Source: Pelagophyceae sp. CCMP2097
Taxonomy: Eukaryota; Sar; Pelagophyceae
NCBI GenBank assembly: GCA_026770575.1
Contig: MU657180.1
Coordinates: forward strand, 77,309 to 105,849
Direction of reading: 5' to 3'
DNA length: 28,541 nucleotides
Each line of letters opens with the position of its first letter. Within the stretch, counting starts at the first letter, position 1. The notes below the pieces were generated by a model, which saw nothing but the letters and a program-made list of their open reading frames with translations, made no database searches and had not been told where the DNA came from. The position numbers were made by a program, and so were the translations under genes. Positions 9,567 to 18,715 of the stretch are shown one piece after another.

Positions 9567-10268
9567 ATGGCTCTGCATCTCCCGGCTTTGCATCTCCCGC
9601 AGCTCCTCAGCCACGCCGACTGTGCGAGCATCGTGCGGGAAATCGACTTCATCGTCCCACCACCCGACGAGCCCGCTGGGCAGAGAGTTGATCTTCTATA
9701 CGGCGCGCCACCTCGACTCGCCGTCGACGCGGCCAGACGAGTGAGCCGCGGCCGTCTTTGTCGGACTTTTGAAGACGACTCCTTACAGGCGTTTGCGGCG
9801 GCGGCGCAAGTCGAGACGGACGCGGCGGCTCGAAAGGGCCTCGCCCGGCTCGCGCTCCAAGGGACGGCGCTCGCCGCCCAGGTGAGTGTGTCTGTCTGCG
9901 CGACGTCGGCCGTATCGACGGCAGCGCTTTAGGCTGCCATTTATGGTGTCGGCGGTTCAATGGCCGCACACGTCGACGCCTCTGTCAATCGCCAAAAGAA
10001 GCCGCTCGTCATTTTGTCAATGGGTTCGGATTGCGTCTTTGGCGCCGACGCTTTTGAGATGACCCTCCAATCCGGCGACGCCTTGGTCATCGACGCCGCC
10101 GCGGTCATGCACGCGGTGAAGCGCATCGTATCGCAGACGTCTTCGATAGACGCCTTGCGAAACGGCCGCCTCTCACTCATGCTCTGGGAGGCCCCCGCAC
10201 CGCCGCCCAAAGATCACGCACAATGCATCTCGCCCGCCGACCTCTTCAGAGGCGACGACGACGCCTAA
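9567..10268 (+). CDS. AlkB-like 2-oxoglutarate/Fe(II) dioxygenase
   Basis: Two exons, 9567-9881 and 9933-10268, joined across a 51-bp GTGAGT...TTTAG intron; 216 aa. The second exon carries the AlkB core: YGVGGSMAAHVDAS with the metal-binding HxD (HVD), then PLVILSMGSDCVFG, the SGDALVID turn, the distal His in MHAVKRI, and the 2-oxoglutarate-binding strand NGRLSLML. AlkB proteins remove alkyl groups from nucleic acid bases or, in some branches, from proteins. Two departures are visible. The Asn of the usual NxY motif is Ala (AIY), and the second Arg of RxNLTFR is Trp (RLSLMLW). These leave both Fe ligand types intact but may alter substrate or cosubstrate binding. It is divergent from the secreted Cys-rich gene (264 bp apart) and converges on FBPase. 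Confidence 0.82.
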
Positions 10269-10448
10269 CGGAAAACGTGGGTGTCTAGGAGCTGTTATAA
10301 GGTTATCATCGTCCGCGGATCGCACGGCCACGTCGTCGTCGAGGCGCGGCTTATTTCAGGCGCTGTTTGGTGCGCCGTTGCCATGTCCGTCTCGCCGGGC
10401 GCACTCGCCGTGGGAGGCGCGCTTGCCGTGCAGTCTTGGCGTACGGGT

Positions 10449-11513
10449 TCACTTGTTGTAGAAGGCCATGACTCGGTCAAAGTCCCGCTGGCAGCCCATG
10501 ATGATCGGGCAGCGGTCGTGAATGTGCTCCGGCGGCACCTCGAGGATGCGGCCCAGCTTGCCCTTGAACATGCCAGTGTCGGCGACTCCCCCGGCCTGCT
10601 CGGTGATGAGCGCCATGGGGTAGCCCTCGTACAGGACGCGGAGCTTGCCCTTTGTCGACTTGGAGTCTGCCGGGTAGTAGAAGATGCCGCCGTAGAGAAT
10701 CGTCCGGTGGACGTCGGACACCATCGAGCCCACGTAGCGCGCAGAGTACGGCGAGTCGCCCGACTTGAACATGTCCGTCGCCTTTTGGATCTCCGCCGGC
10801 CACAGCGAGTAGTTGCCCTCGTTGCACGAGTAAATGGTCTTGGGCGCGTCGGGGAAGCGCATGGGGCCAAAGTGGACGAACTCGCCGACCGAGTCGTCCA
10901 ACGTGAAGCGGTCGACGCCTTTGCCGAACGACACGACAAAGTCGCACGCGCTGCCGTACATGCAGTAGCCGGCGCAGACCATGTCCGTGCCCGGCCGCAG
11001 GATGTCGCCGACGTTGGGCTTGGTGCCGGTGGAGAGCCGTTCGTAGACGGAGAAGATGGTCCCCGTCGAAACGTTGCAGTCAATGTTCGACGAGCCGTCG
11101 AGCGGGTCGAAGGCGACGCAGTACTTTCCTTGCTTGTCTGGAGACACGAAGATGGGGTCCTCCTCCTCCTCGCTGACGAGGACGGCGCAGACGCACGAGT
11201 TCACCAAAGCGTTGATCATAATCTCGTTGGAGAGCATGTCGAGCTTCTTCACGTCGTCGCCCGACGCGTTGGCCGTGCCCGCGAGGCCGTACCTAAGCCA
11301 CGCGCTCACCTTGGACGCACAAACAGGCAGCGCTCACAGGTTCGCGACGCCGGCCTTGCGCACCGCGCGCGCGATCAGCTTGCACGCGAGCTGCAGCGCG
11401 TTCATCAGGATGGCCATCTCGGTGTCGCGCGTCTTGGACATGACGAACGAGGCGAGCGTGCGCAGGTCGACCTCCTTCTCGACGTTCTCGACGCCCCCGA
11501 CCTGCGACGCCAT
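10449..11513 (-). CDS. FBP: Fructose-1,6-bisphosphatase, class I, cytosolic type
   Basis: Two exons, 11513-11338 and 11292-10449, with a 45-bp intron (GTGAGC...CTTAG) that rebuilds ANLYGLAG; 339 aa, the normal length. Motifs run in order: DLRTLASFV, VKKLDMLSNE, the metal-binding SEEEEDP (about 99-105), DPLDGSSNIDCNVSTGTIFSVY (from about 121), the substrate loop near RYVGSMVSDVHRTI, YPADSKSTKGKLRVLYE and ITEQAGG. It hydrolyses fructose 1,6-bisphosphate to fructose 6-phosphate in gluconeogenesis. There is no plastid presequence and no Cys-bearing redox loop, so I infer the cytosolic form. The ATG at 11513 was chosen; the frame upstream of it has only a GTG. It is transcribed divergently from phosphomannomutase, 164 bp away. 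Confidence 0.96.
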
Positions 11514-11677
11514 GGTTGCCACTGTTCCGAGTCTAGATCTGTTCGACGTTTGATGGCGCCCAAATGTTTAAAAAGGATTCGCCTCGCCGAAACGGAAAAA
11601 CGGAAAATCGTTGCGCACTGGCAGATCCGCGCGCGCGTCCGCCCTCGGCCACGCGTCTCTCCGCGCCTTTCTACGTT
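11514..11677. promoter_or_regulatory. Bidirectional promoter region, FBPase / PMM
   Basis: Only 164 bp separate the two start codons. TTTAAAAAGG at 11567-11576 is the one AT-rich TATA-like block, 102 bp before the PMM ATG. The same 10-mer lies in the right orientation upstream of the fasciclin gene at 28410-28419. Shared control of FBPase and PMM is an inference from the head-to-head layout. Confidence 0.55.
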
Positions 11678-12541
11678 ATGGCGGCCGCGTCGAAGCGCGT
11701 GCTGGCGCTATTCGACGTCGACGGCACACTGACGCCGGCGAGGGGTGAAATATCCCCGGAGATGAAGGCTTTCATGGCTACGTTGCGGCAAAAGATCACC
11801 GTCGGCGTCGTCGGCGGCAGCGACTTCGACAAGCAAAAGGAGCAGCTCGGCCAGGACGTCGCAAAAGAATACGACTTTTCGTTCTCTGAAAATGGATTGG
11901 TCGCGTACAAGGTGCGCCCGCGCCGTATATCGCGCCGCTCGTATATATCCCGCGGTGTCATATACCCCGCGGTGTCTAGGCCGGTGTGCTGATCGGCCGC
12001 GAGTCGTTTGCTGCCAAGATAGGCGAGGACAACATGCAACGCCTGCTGAACTGGGTTTTGCGCTACCTGGCCGACGTGCAATTGCCAATCAAAAGGGGTA
12101 CCTTCATCGAGTTCCGCGCGGGCATGCTGAACATCTCGCCAATCGGCAGGAACTGCTCACGCGAAGAGTGCGTCGTTTAAAGCCTTTTGCCTATTCGGCC
12201 GGACGACGCGTATACGCAGGCGAAACGCGTACGAGCAGTACGACTTGGAGCACGGCATCCGGTCCAACATGGTCAACGCGATGCGCGCGGCGTTTGCGGA
12301 TTTGGACTTGACTTTTAGCATTGGCGGCCAGATCAGCTTTGATGTTTTCCCAGCAGGGTGGGACAAGACGTTTTGCCTCAAATTCTTACCCGAGGCCGAT
12401 TTCGACGAGGTGCACTTCTTCGGCGACAAGACGTTTGAAGGCGGCAACGACTTTGAGATCTTTGAGCACCCAAGAGTGTTGGGGCACACGGTGACGTCGC
12501 CGGAGGACACCTTGAAGCAGTGCAAGGCGCTCTGGGGCTAG
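11678..12541 (+). CDS. PMM: Phosphomannomutase (eukaryotic PMM2 type)
   Basis: Three exons, 11678-11911, 11980-12167 and 12220-12541; 247 aa, the usual length. Introns are 68 bp (GTGCGC...TCTAG) and 52 bp (GTGCGT...CGCAG). The HAD-type nucleophile motif [11 protein letters not shown] opens the protein. It is followed by [23 protein letters not shown], the cap-domain motif [44 protein letters not shown], and the Mg-binding [17 protein letters not shown] near the end. It interconverts mannose 6-phosphate and mannose 1-phosphate for GDP-mannose, used in glycosylation, and is cytosolic. The frame is intact in every exon. The first intron carries two copies of CCCGCGGTGTC. Confidence 0.96.
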
Positions 12542-12878
12542 GAAGCGAGGGCCTAATTCGATTCACAAACACCGCATGGCCGAGGGGGTTCTACACCGCA
12601 ACGGCAACCGGGGATTCTATATACCGGATCGGGGCCTTGGGGAGCCTTTGGCCGCACACCGGCCTGCGCGTCCGGAGGCATTGTGACCGAGCCACGCGCG
12701 GGGATGCGACGCCCTCGAGGGGTTCCCACAGAAGGGGGCCTGTAGGTCCCAGTTCCCAAAGAAGGGGGGGGCTGAGCTGAAGGGAGTCTGCTGAAGGGGG
12801 GCCTTTTCGAAAGAACAAAAAGTTGCAGTATATACTGGCGATCGTCCTCGAGACTCGTTGGACGGCAAGGGGCGTGTG
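12542..12878. promoter_or_regulatory. Spacer between PMM and the GTPase, with a TATA-like site
   Basis: There is no coding signal. AGTATATACT at about 12827-12836 is a 10-bp palindrome containing TATATA (12829-12834), 50 bp before the GTPase ATG, and is a plausible core promoter. G-rich purine tracts lie just upstream, with GGGGGG(G) runs at about 12765-12802. Confidence 0.45.
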
Positions 12879-14508
12879 ATGCGTTTCGCGCGCGTGCGCG
12901 TTTTGATGATGCTGTGCCGCCTCAGCGGCGCGCGCGCCTTTAGCGCCATTGCCCCCGTGGTCGTGGGTACGCCGGATGGCGGCACGGCTGTCCGAGTGGT
13001 CGTCAAGAACACCGGTGCGTTGCACGTGGCGCGGCGTGGCGCAAACGCCTGCGTCGCAGGCCTGCTCCGGCGGTTGCCGCAGGCGCCAAAGGGCAAGGAG
13101 CTTCTGCGTCGGGCGATAACGTCTGCAAAGAAGGTAATTTTGCGTCGCCGCCGCCTTGGCAAAAGGCGTTTCGACGGCAATGGGGCTACGTGCGCGGTCG
13201 ACGCCGCACGCAGGTCGAGTGGGACAAGACGCAGAAGAACAACAAGCTGCGGGCCCGGAAGCGCGCGGCGATGCAGGCCAACGAAATGGCGCAGGTCATC
13301 AGCGTGCCGCTCCGGGAGATGATCAAGACCCACAACGCCGAGACCCTACGCCGAACGCTCCACGCTTTTGAGTACGCCCAGGCCAACCTGACGCAGTCCG
13401 CGAGACGAAAAAACGGCGGTGCGTCTTTGAAATCCCGGGCCTTATTGACGCTTTGACCTAGGCCGGCTCCTTGATGAAGTGCTGAAAGATATACAGTCCC
13501 TCCGCCGGGAAGTCCTGGAAGACGCCAAGGCCGGCGCCGCGTTGGCAAAGGCGGCGTCTTCGGCGGCGGAGTGCGAGGAGTGCACCGAAAGAACTCAGGA
13601 AAAGATGGCTGAGCGGATTACGCAGTGAGTGGCGGTGATGGCCGAGTGGCATTCTGACAGACCGGAGGAGTGAGGAAGCAAAAACTCGGTCGAAGAGCCG
13701 ATACTAGGTACTCGCCCGCTTTGGAGGAGCTTCGCGAAATCCAGCGCGCGTTCCGGCGACTGCCGACTGTGACCCTTTCCGCCCCGACTGTCGTCTTTGT
13801 GGGCGCTCCCAACGTGGGCAAATCCACAATGGTCACGGAATTATCGACGGGCGAACCGGAGATTGGCAACTACGCCTTTACGACGAGAGCGGTGACGTTG
13901 GGCCACGTCTACGAGCAAGGTGCGTTGCTTTGTCAAAGGCGGGCCCCTTTGGACCGTCGCGGCCTAGGCAAGAAAATGGGCCAAGTCATGGACACGCCCG
14001 GTCTTCTGGACCGCGAGGACGACGAGCGCAACGAGATGGAGGAGCTGACGCTGGCGACGATGCGCCACCTTCCGTAAGGGAGCCGAGGCGTGTTTCGGCC
14101 ACCAAACTTTTTCGGCCACCAAACTTTGGGTGGACTAGGTCGGCCGTCGTCTTCGTCGTGGATTTGTCTTCGCACGCGGGCACGGCGCATTCGTCGCCGG
14201 AGAAGCAGCTCGCGGTTCGGAATCATCTCCGAAATAAGTTCCCCAAGCGGCCTTGGCTCGACGTCATCTCCAAGAGCGATTTGACGCCGGAAAATGCGCT
14301 GATTCAGGCCCCGGAAGGCGCGGTATTCGTGAGCATGCGCTTGGGCACCGGCGTCGACGAGCTCCGGGCCGAGGTGCTCGGGCTCATGGAGAAAGTGCGG
14401 GCCGCGACGCGTTCGCACTTCGCGCAAGTCCAAAACAAACCGAATCCGGACGGCTCCTTCGACGTCGCGTCGTACGAACCGTCCGAGCCCCTCCAAGTGG
14501 CGCCCTGA
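12879..14508 (+). CDS. NOG1/Obg-type GTPase, probably plastid-targeted
   Basis: Exons: 12879-13133, 13214-13418, 13462-13624, 13675-13919, 13968-14073, 14139-14508; 447 aa. A further 45-bp in-frame intron at 13015-13059 (GTGCGT...CGCAG) is likely and would give 432 aa. GTPase motifs are G1 GAPNVGKST, the switch GNYAFTTRAVTLGH, G3 DTPGLLDREDDERNE, G4 SKSDL in place of NKxD, and G5 SMRLGTG. The segment after G3 (LTLATMRHLPSAVVFVVDLS) is typical of NOG1. The N-terminus has a hydrophobic stretch then GARAFSAIAP, resembling the stramenopile signal/transit junction with Phe. APKGKELLRRAITSAKK matches the entry of plastid-type NOG proteins. A role in ribosome assembly is inferred from the family. 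The acceptor at 13673-13674 (TGAG) is weak; the nearer CAG at 13659-13660 leads to a stop. Confidence 0.88.
14074..14138 (+). repeat. Tandem 18-bp repeat inside the last GTPase intron
   Basis: The 65-bp intron contains TTCGGCCACCAAACTTT twice in tandem (about 14094-14129), so the duplication makes up over half of the intron. Both splice sites lie outside it. Confidence 0.75.
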
Positions 14509-15174
14509 GCTTATCTCGCCATTTCGACCCGGCGAGTCTCTTTGAGGGACACCCCACTGGCACCAAGGGCCTCGTCGGATCCCTCCAGAGGGCTTGGGAA
14601 TTCAACCCGTCTCACTGGGCCCAGAAACTGCACGAAGACAGGCGGATTGCGCCTGAAATACTAGTCGTGAGACCTCATTTTGCGTCCTAGCCAAGGCGCT
14701 CGGACAGGTGGCGCGCCGCCCTGCTTCGACTGGCAGCCCGGGGCCCTACATGTCCGGGGAGCACGACGACGGGAAGGCGCCGAAGTAGCAGCTCGAAGAG
14801 CCGGGTAGATCCAGCGCTCGGGTGTTTCCTCGGCAGTTCTAGGCGCCGCAGAGCTTCGTACGCACCCCCCGGGCCCAGGGGACGTCGCCGGAAGAGGCAG
14901 CGCGCCAGTCGACGCCCGTGGCCGAAGTTGCCCCCCGGAACCACCGCATCGACCGATTTTTTTGCACTTTTCGAGCGCCCACGCGCGGCGCAAGGAGCCG
15001 CGTTGCGAGATTTTGCTACCGCGCGATCCCCCGTGCCCTCCCGCGAAGGGGAAGCCCTCAAAAGCCGCCAAAAACGGCCGACAGCCCGAGCTCGGGCGCC
15101 AAACGTCTCCTGAGACCAGTTCAACAAGTTGAATTCCCAAGCCCCAAACTCCGAAGCAGAGGGGCCCTTTGATG
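14509..15174. other. Gene-free region bounded by inverted repeats
   Basis: GGGCTTGGGAATTCAAC at 14590-14606 is repeated perfectly in inverse at 15128-15144, and weaker similarity continues inward for about 24 nt. Read outward-to-inward, both arms translate as AWEFNxxxWxQ. I see no complete gene between them. It may be a remnant of a terminal-inverted-repeat element or an inverted duplication of a coding fragment. No target duplication is evident. Confidence 0.5.
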
Positions 15175-15278
15175 GACCGTCCAGAGGGACACAGTGTGTA
15201 GAGGGACCGTCCAGAGAGACTGTGGAGAGAGACCGTCCAGAGTCCGGCCTCTGACGGGGCTGTCTCGAGGGACCGTCC
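15175..15278. repeat. Spaced GACCGTCC repeats
   Basis: GACCGTCC occurs at 15175, 15205, 15231 and 15271, the first three followed by AGAG, with spacings of 30, 26 and 40 bp. The intervening sequence is purine-rich. It is a degenerate minisatellite with no recognised function. Confidence 0.6.
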
Positions 15279-15408
15279 CGACTTTGGGAGCCCCGCTCGC
15301 GGCTCTGTAGACATTGACCGCAAGGAACACAGACAGACACCACCAAAGGGGCCTTGCAGGGGCAGAGAGCGAGGCAGAGAGCGTGGCAGCTTTCGCACTA
15401 GTTCACGA

Positions 15409-15519
15409 TCACACTTGGCACGAGTTCAAAATAAACCGAATCTTTCGACTCGCCGCCAGGAGTTCGGCAGAAGTGCACCGGACCTTAAGTCGGACACGAG
15501 GAAGGTTCGGCAGAAGTGC
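15409..15519. repeat. GTPase-exon-like fragment and a 15-bp direct repeat
   Basis: Bases 15409-15442 match 14413-14446 in the GTPase last exon at 28 of 34 positions and would encode SHLARVQNKPN against SHFAQVQNKPN. Downstream, GTTCGGCAGAAGTGC occurs at 15462-15476 and again at 15505-15519. This is best read as a short decayed duplication in the 3' flank of the FCP gene. Confidence 0.5.
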
Positions 15520-15543
15520 TTTTCAGCCACCCCCCGTAGACAC

Positions 15544-16556
15544 CTATGTCGACGAGCCGAAGACGCCGTGGCCCGAGACGAGCGAGGTGCCGATCATGCC
15601 CAGGATGCCCACCATGGCGACGCGGCAGTGCTGCAGCTCGCGCATCTTCATGCGCTCCTCGTTGGCCGGCGACATCAGCTGCAGCGGGTCGAAGCCGTAG
15701 TCGCCCGGGACGCGCGCCTTGTCCTCGAACCTAGAGGAAACGTGGGTTTTTGGTTTTTGGATATAAAATTCCTATGGAATCCTATAGTATAATTCCTATA
15801 GGAATCCTATAGTATAATTCCTATAGTAACATCCCTACGCACATGTCCATCATCGTCATCTTCTCCTTGTTCAGGCCGAATTCCATGACGCCGACGAAGA
15901 ACAGAATCTGCACAAATGCGCCCAGCGGCACCGAGGCCGCGGCGACGATGGGGTTGGCGTGCGAGTACGCCTCGCCGGGGAAGGCCTGCACCGCCCACGG
16001 CATCTCCGGGTACGTAAAGCCCAGGATGGCCAGCCTACGTTGGAGAGGTGAAGCGTAGTTTTGAAGAAACGAGTTTCAAGGGATGATTGTTTGACATGCG
16101 ATTTTAGGAGTGCTTTTGACAGTCGATCGGTGCAGTTGCTTACATTGACACACGCCCATGCTTGATTTCGGCTTCACGCATAAATTTTACGTCCATCATC
16201 TCCGCGAACCCCAGCGGGTCGAAGCCGGCCTCGGCACCGAGCAGGCCGTCGAGGCCCTTCGGGGCCTTGATGAACGGCCTACGCGAGGCGTTCTGGGAAG
16301 TGCGTTCAGGCGCATGCGTGCGGCGACAGAAGGCGAGGACCCGAGTGGCATTCCAAGGGACCGTCTCCGGGCCCGCCGATCAACGCGTTCGCCACAGAGG
16401 GCCCGTCGAGAGACCAAGTACATGTCCAAAGGACGTTGCCACGCACAGAGCCTTGGACATGACGGCGGCGTTCGCCGTCGAGACGCGCGCGGGCGCAACC
16501 GGCGCGAAGCCGGCGACGCTCGCCACGGCGGTGAAGGTCAGGACGGCCTTGAGCAT
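15544..16556 (-). CDS. FCP: Fucoxanthin-chlorophyll a/c-binding light-harvesting protein
   Basis: Four exons on the minus strand: 16556-16447, 16278-16144, 16034-15843, 15730-15544; 207 aa. Introns are 168, 109 and 112 bp; two open with GTGCGT, and all end in TAG. The presequence MLKAVLTFTAVASVAGFAPVAP is a signal peptide plus a GFAP cleavage motif, as in plastids with four membranes. The mature protein has GFDPLGF, helix 1 with REAEIKHGRVSMLAILGF (chlorophyll-ligating E and H, with R for the salt bridge), helix 2 in PIVAAASVPLGAFVQILFFVGVMEF, a second GDYGFDPL motif, and helix 3 with ERMKMRELQHCRVAMVGILGMIG. It binds chlorophyll a/c and fucoxanthin in the thylakoid. Every junction restores frame, so the model is firm. 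Confidence 0.95.
15768..15826. repeat. 24/25-bp tandem repeat with palindromes in an FCP intron
   Basis: Units begin at 15768 (24 bp), 15792 (25 bp) and 15817 (partial). Each contains ATTCCTAT(A)GGAAT, which in the second unit is a perfect 14-bp palindrome (15792-15805). It is AT-rich against its surroundings and occupies half of the last FCP intron. A related palindrome, GTAGGAATTCCTAC, forms the donor end of the third helicase intron at 3979-3992. Confidence 0.8.
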
Positions 16557-16798
16557 CCTGATAAGAGCGGGGTCACGTGGTGGCGACGTTCTGCAGTGCT
16601 TGGAGTTTTCAAACAAGGGCCTTTCAAAGAGCCTTTCCCGCCCCATCGAGGCGCCTTCTTCCTCCCGCCTTCCACGCTCTCCGCCACTCCAGGCCGCGAC
16701 CCCCGCCGCGGTACAGGGCGCGGCGACGCGCTTGAGGTCGAAGATTTCTGCAAAAATGGGACGGTGAACGGACCTCGGTCACATTTTGGAAAACTTTG

Positions 16799-18456
16799 TT
16801 AAGACCCTTTCCAGAACGGACACTCGGTGAGGGCGTCGCTCGGCGGGGCGGCGTAGCCGTCCGTTGCCGCCTAGACGGTTTCAACTGGTTCGCCTCGAGC
16901 CAATCTGCGCTTGTGATCTCCATCGAGTACTTGCAAAGGTTGGCCGACCGCTCCCGAAGACGGTCAGGGGTCCTTTCGAGGCACAGGGTGCAGAGCCCCC
17001 ACGCCGTTGGACGCACATCGCGGAGCCAGTCGTCCCTGCGGAGCATCTGCACGCCGCCGTGCGAGGCGTCGTAGAAGAGGTGCATCGTCGCATTGGGCAG
17101 CTTGGCGGCGAGCCAGCGTACCTATTACTCGAGGTTCCTAGACGTTCCGAAGAGGTTCCTAGACGTTTACTAGTAGCTGGTAAAAACGGGCTGTTTTCTC
17201 AGCAAAGCGCACCGCTGGCGGGGACACAAGTTCATCCAACTCGCCGCCGAAGACGACGCATCTGCGCACGTCGAGCTGTTCTAAGTTGCCCATCTCGAGC
17301 TCGTCGAGGGAAGAGAGGCAGACTCGCACGTCGTCCCTCAACGCTGAAACATTGTGCGCGTCGGCGTTGTGCCCCAACTGCTCCAACGCCCGCGACCCCA
17401 GCGCTTCTCGCCAATCGTTTTCGCCGTCGTTGGATTTCCGCGCGTCGGAGCGCTGTATGCGCTCCAGCTCCGTCCGTTCCGCGTCTGTCAGTTTGTCTTC
17501 TAAAGCTTCTAGAGCTTGCAGAGGCGTCAGCGAACGCAGTATTGGCGCGGCGACAGAGAGGTGCAGAGCGCCGTAGACATACCCTGCTAAAGAGCGGCCG
17601 AAAAACCATCTCGAAGCTGCCAGACGCGCCATTGGCCAGCAGTGCGGGCATTCCGGCGTCACCCAAGGCGTCACCAGAGTCAGCGCTTTATGGCACGCAT
17701 TGGAATGCCGCACAAAATGTAAAGCAAACGCCGTGCCCGCGCACACGCCCACGACCTTGACCGGGCCCGCGGGCAAACCGGCCGCCGAATCGCCATCTTG
17801 TAAAGATTGTACGACGGCCGCCGTGTCCGCAGAGTGCGTCCGGAGACGTCGTCTTACCGTCCGCGAGTAGCTATACCATAAAGAGCCCGCCGCCCACTCC
17901 GATTCTTCAGAGCCCGGGTCCATCGCTTTGGACGTGCCGCCGATGCCGGGCCGGTCGACCGCCACGAGCCGCAGCCCAACCTACAAACGCTCGGCCCCAC
18001 GCCTCGCCGCTATGCTGCGCACCTTGGCCGCGCTCCGGCGCACGTCTTCGTGCGTCACGAACAATCGCGAGACTCCGAGCCTTCCGGACGACGGGTCTTC
18101 AGCGCCGCGCGGGGGAGGCATGCCTTACGGCAGGAAGATGACCGCCGTCGAAGTGAACTGGGAAACGCTCGAGCACGCGTACTTGACCGTACGGCCGTCG
18201 GCGGTGGAGATCGACCCTGAAAAGGCCACTCTAGATCTGGCAAGGCCACTCTTTCCTGCGGACACGGTCCAAAGAGTCCAGTGAGCGTCTGCAGATACAA
18301 AAGCGCACCGTGGCAGATCGGCTCCGTCGATCGAGCGTCCTCCCTCGGGCCGGCGCGCGCACCCTCGTCCTCGGGCGGTCGATGGGCCCCGTATGCATCA
18401 TGCATGCCAGTGGCAGTGTGGCGCCGGACACTTTTTGTAAAGGTGACACTAATCAT
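16799..18456 (-). CDS. Alpha/beta-hydrolase with Cys at the nucleophile position
   Basis: Model of six exons on the minus strand: 18456-18363, 18216-18129, 18080-18023, 17980-17171, 17121-17017, 16870-16799; 408 aa with every phase consistent. Exons two to six are well supported; the first is a frame-compatible guess. Visible motifs are TADGRTVKYA, AVIFLPLG, LRLVAVDRPGIGGTS (the conserved DRPG loop), the nucleophile elbow VVGVCAGTAFAL, GGELDELVSPPAVRF with the acidic residue, and DASHGGVQMLRRDDW with the catalytic His. The fold usually has Ser in GxSxG; here it is Cys (TGC), as in dienelactone hydrolases. The substrate cannot be told. There is no signal peptide. A long lid insert lies at about 17390-17560. 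It lies upstream of FCP in the same orientation. Confidence 0.82.
17122..17170 (-). repeat. Duplicated 16-mer filling a 49-bp intron
   Basis: AACGTCTAGGAACCTC occurs twice in this small hydrolase intron. Each copy contains TAG followed by G, which resembles the acceptor consensus of this genome, so decoy or alternative acceptors exist inside the intron. Confidence 0.7.
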
Positions 18457-18715
18457 GGCCCATAACCCTAAAACGTCCGCGCCAAACCTAAAAAGGGGAC
18501 GGGCTCTCCGTCGCGGCGCATTGGGTCCTGCGCAGGGGCGTCGTTCGCCGCGCGCGCACCTGCGTCCCGCCGCAGCTCTCTTTGCAAAGACCCGAAAAAT
18601 GTTCTACCGGAACTTTTGAGTTGAAGAATCAGAATCTTGAAGCTGAGAACTGTTCTTGGTTCCCCAAAGCAGTGACACCCCTGAAGCCCGCCCCCACGAC
18701 CCACGCCCACGCCCC
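18457..18715. promoter_or_regulatory. Divergent spacer, hydrolase / LRGG-repeat gene
   Basis: The 259 bp separate two divergent start codons. No TATA box is clear. The half nearer the LRGG gene is AT-richer (18596-18660). Confidence 0.35.

Noticed and set aside
10281..11732. Long plus-strand open frame (483 codons) opposite FBPase
   Set aside because: It is exactly antisense to a firmly identified FBPase and has no domain. GC-rich codon usage keeps the opposite strand free of stops.
13134..13213. Readthrough of the second GTPase intron as coding
   Set aside because: The open frame continues as Arg-rich sequence without family similarity, whereas splicing GTAATT to CGCAG restores the expected helical domain and phase.
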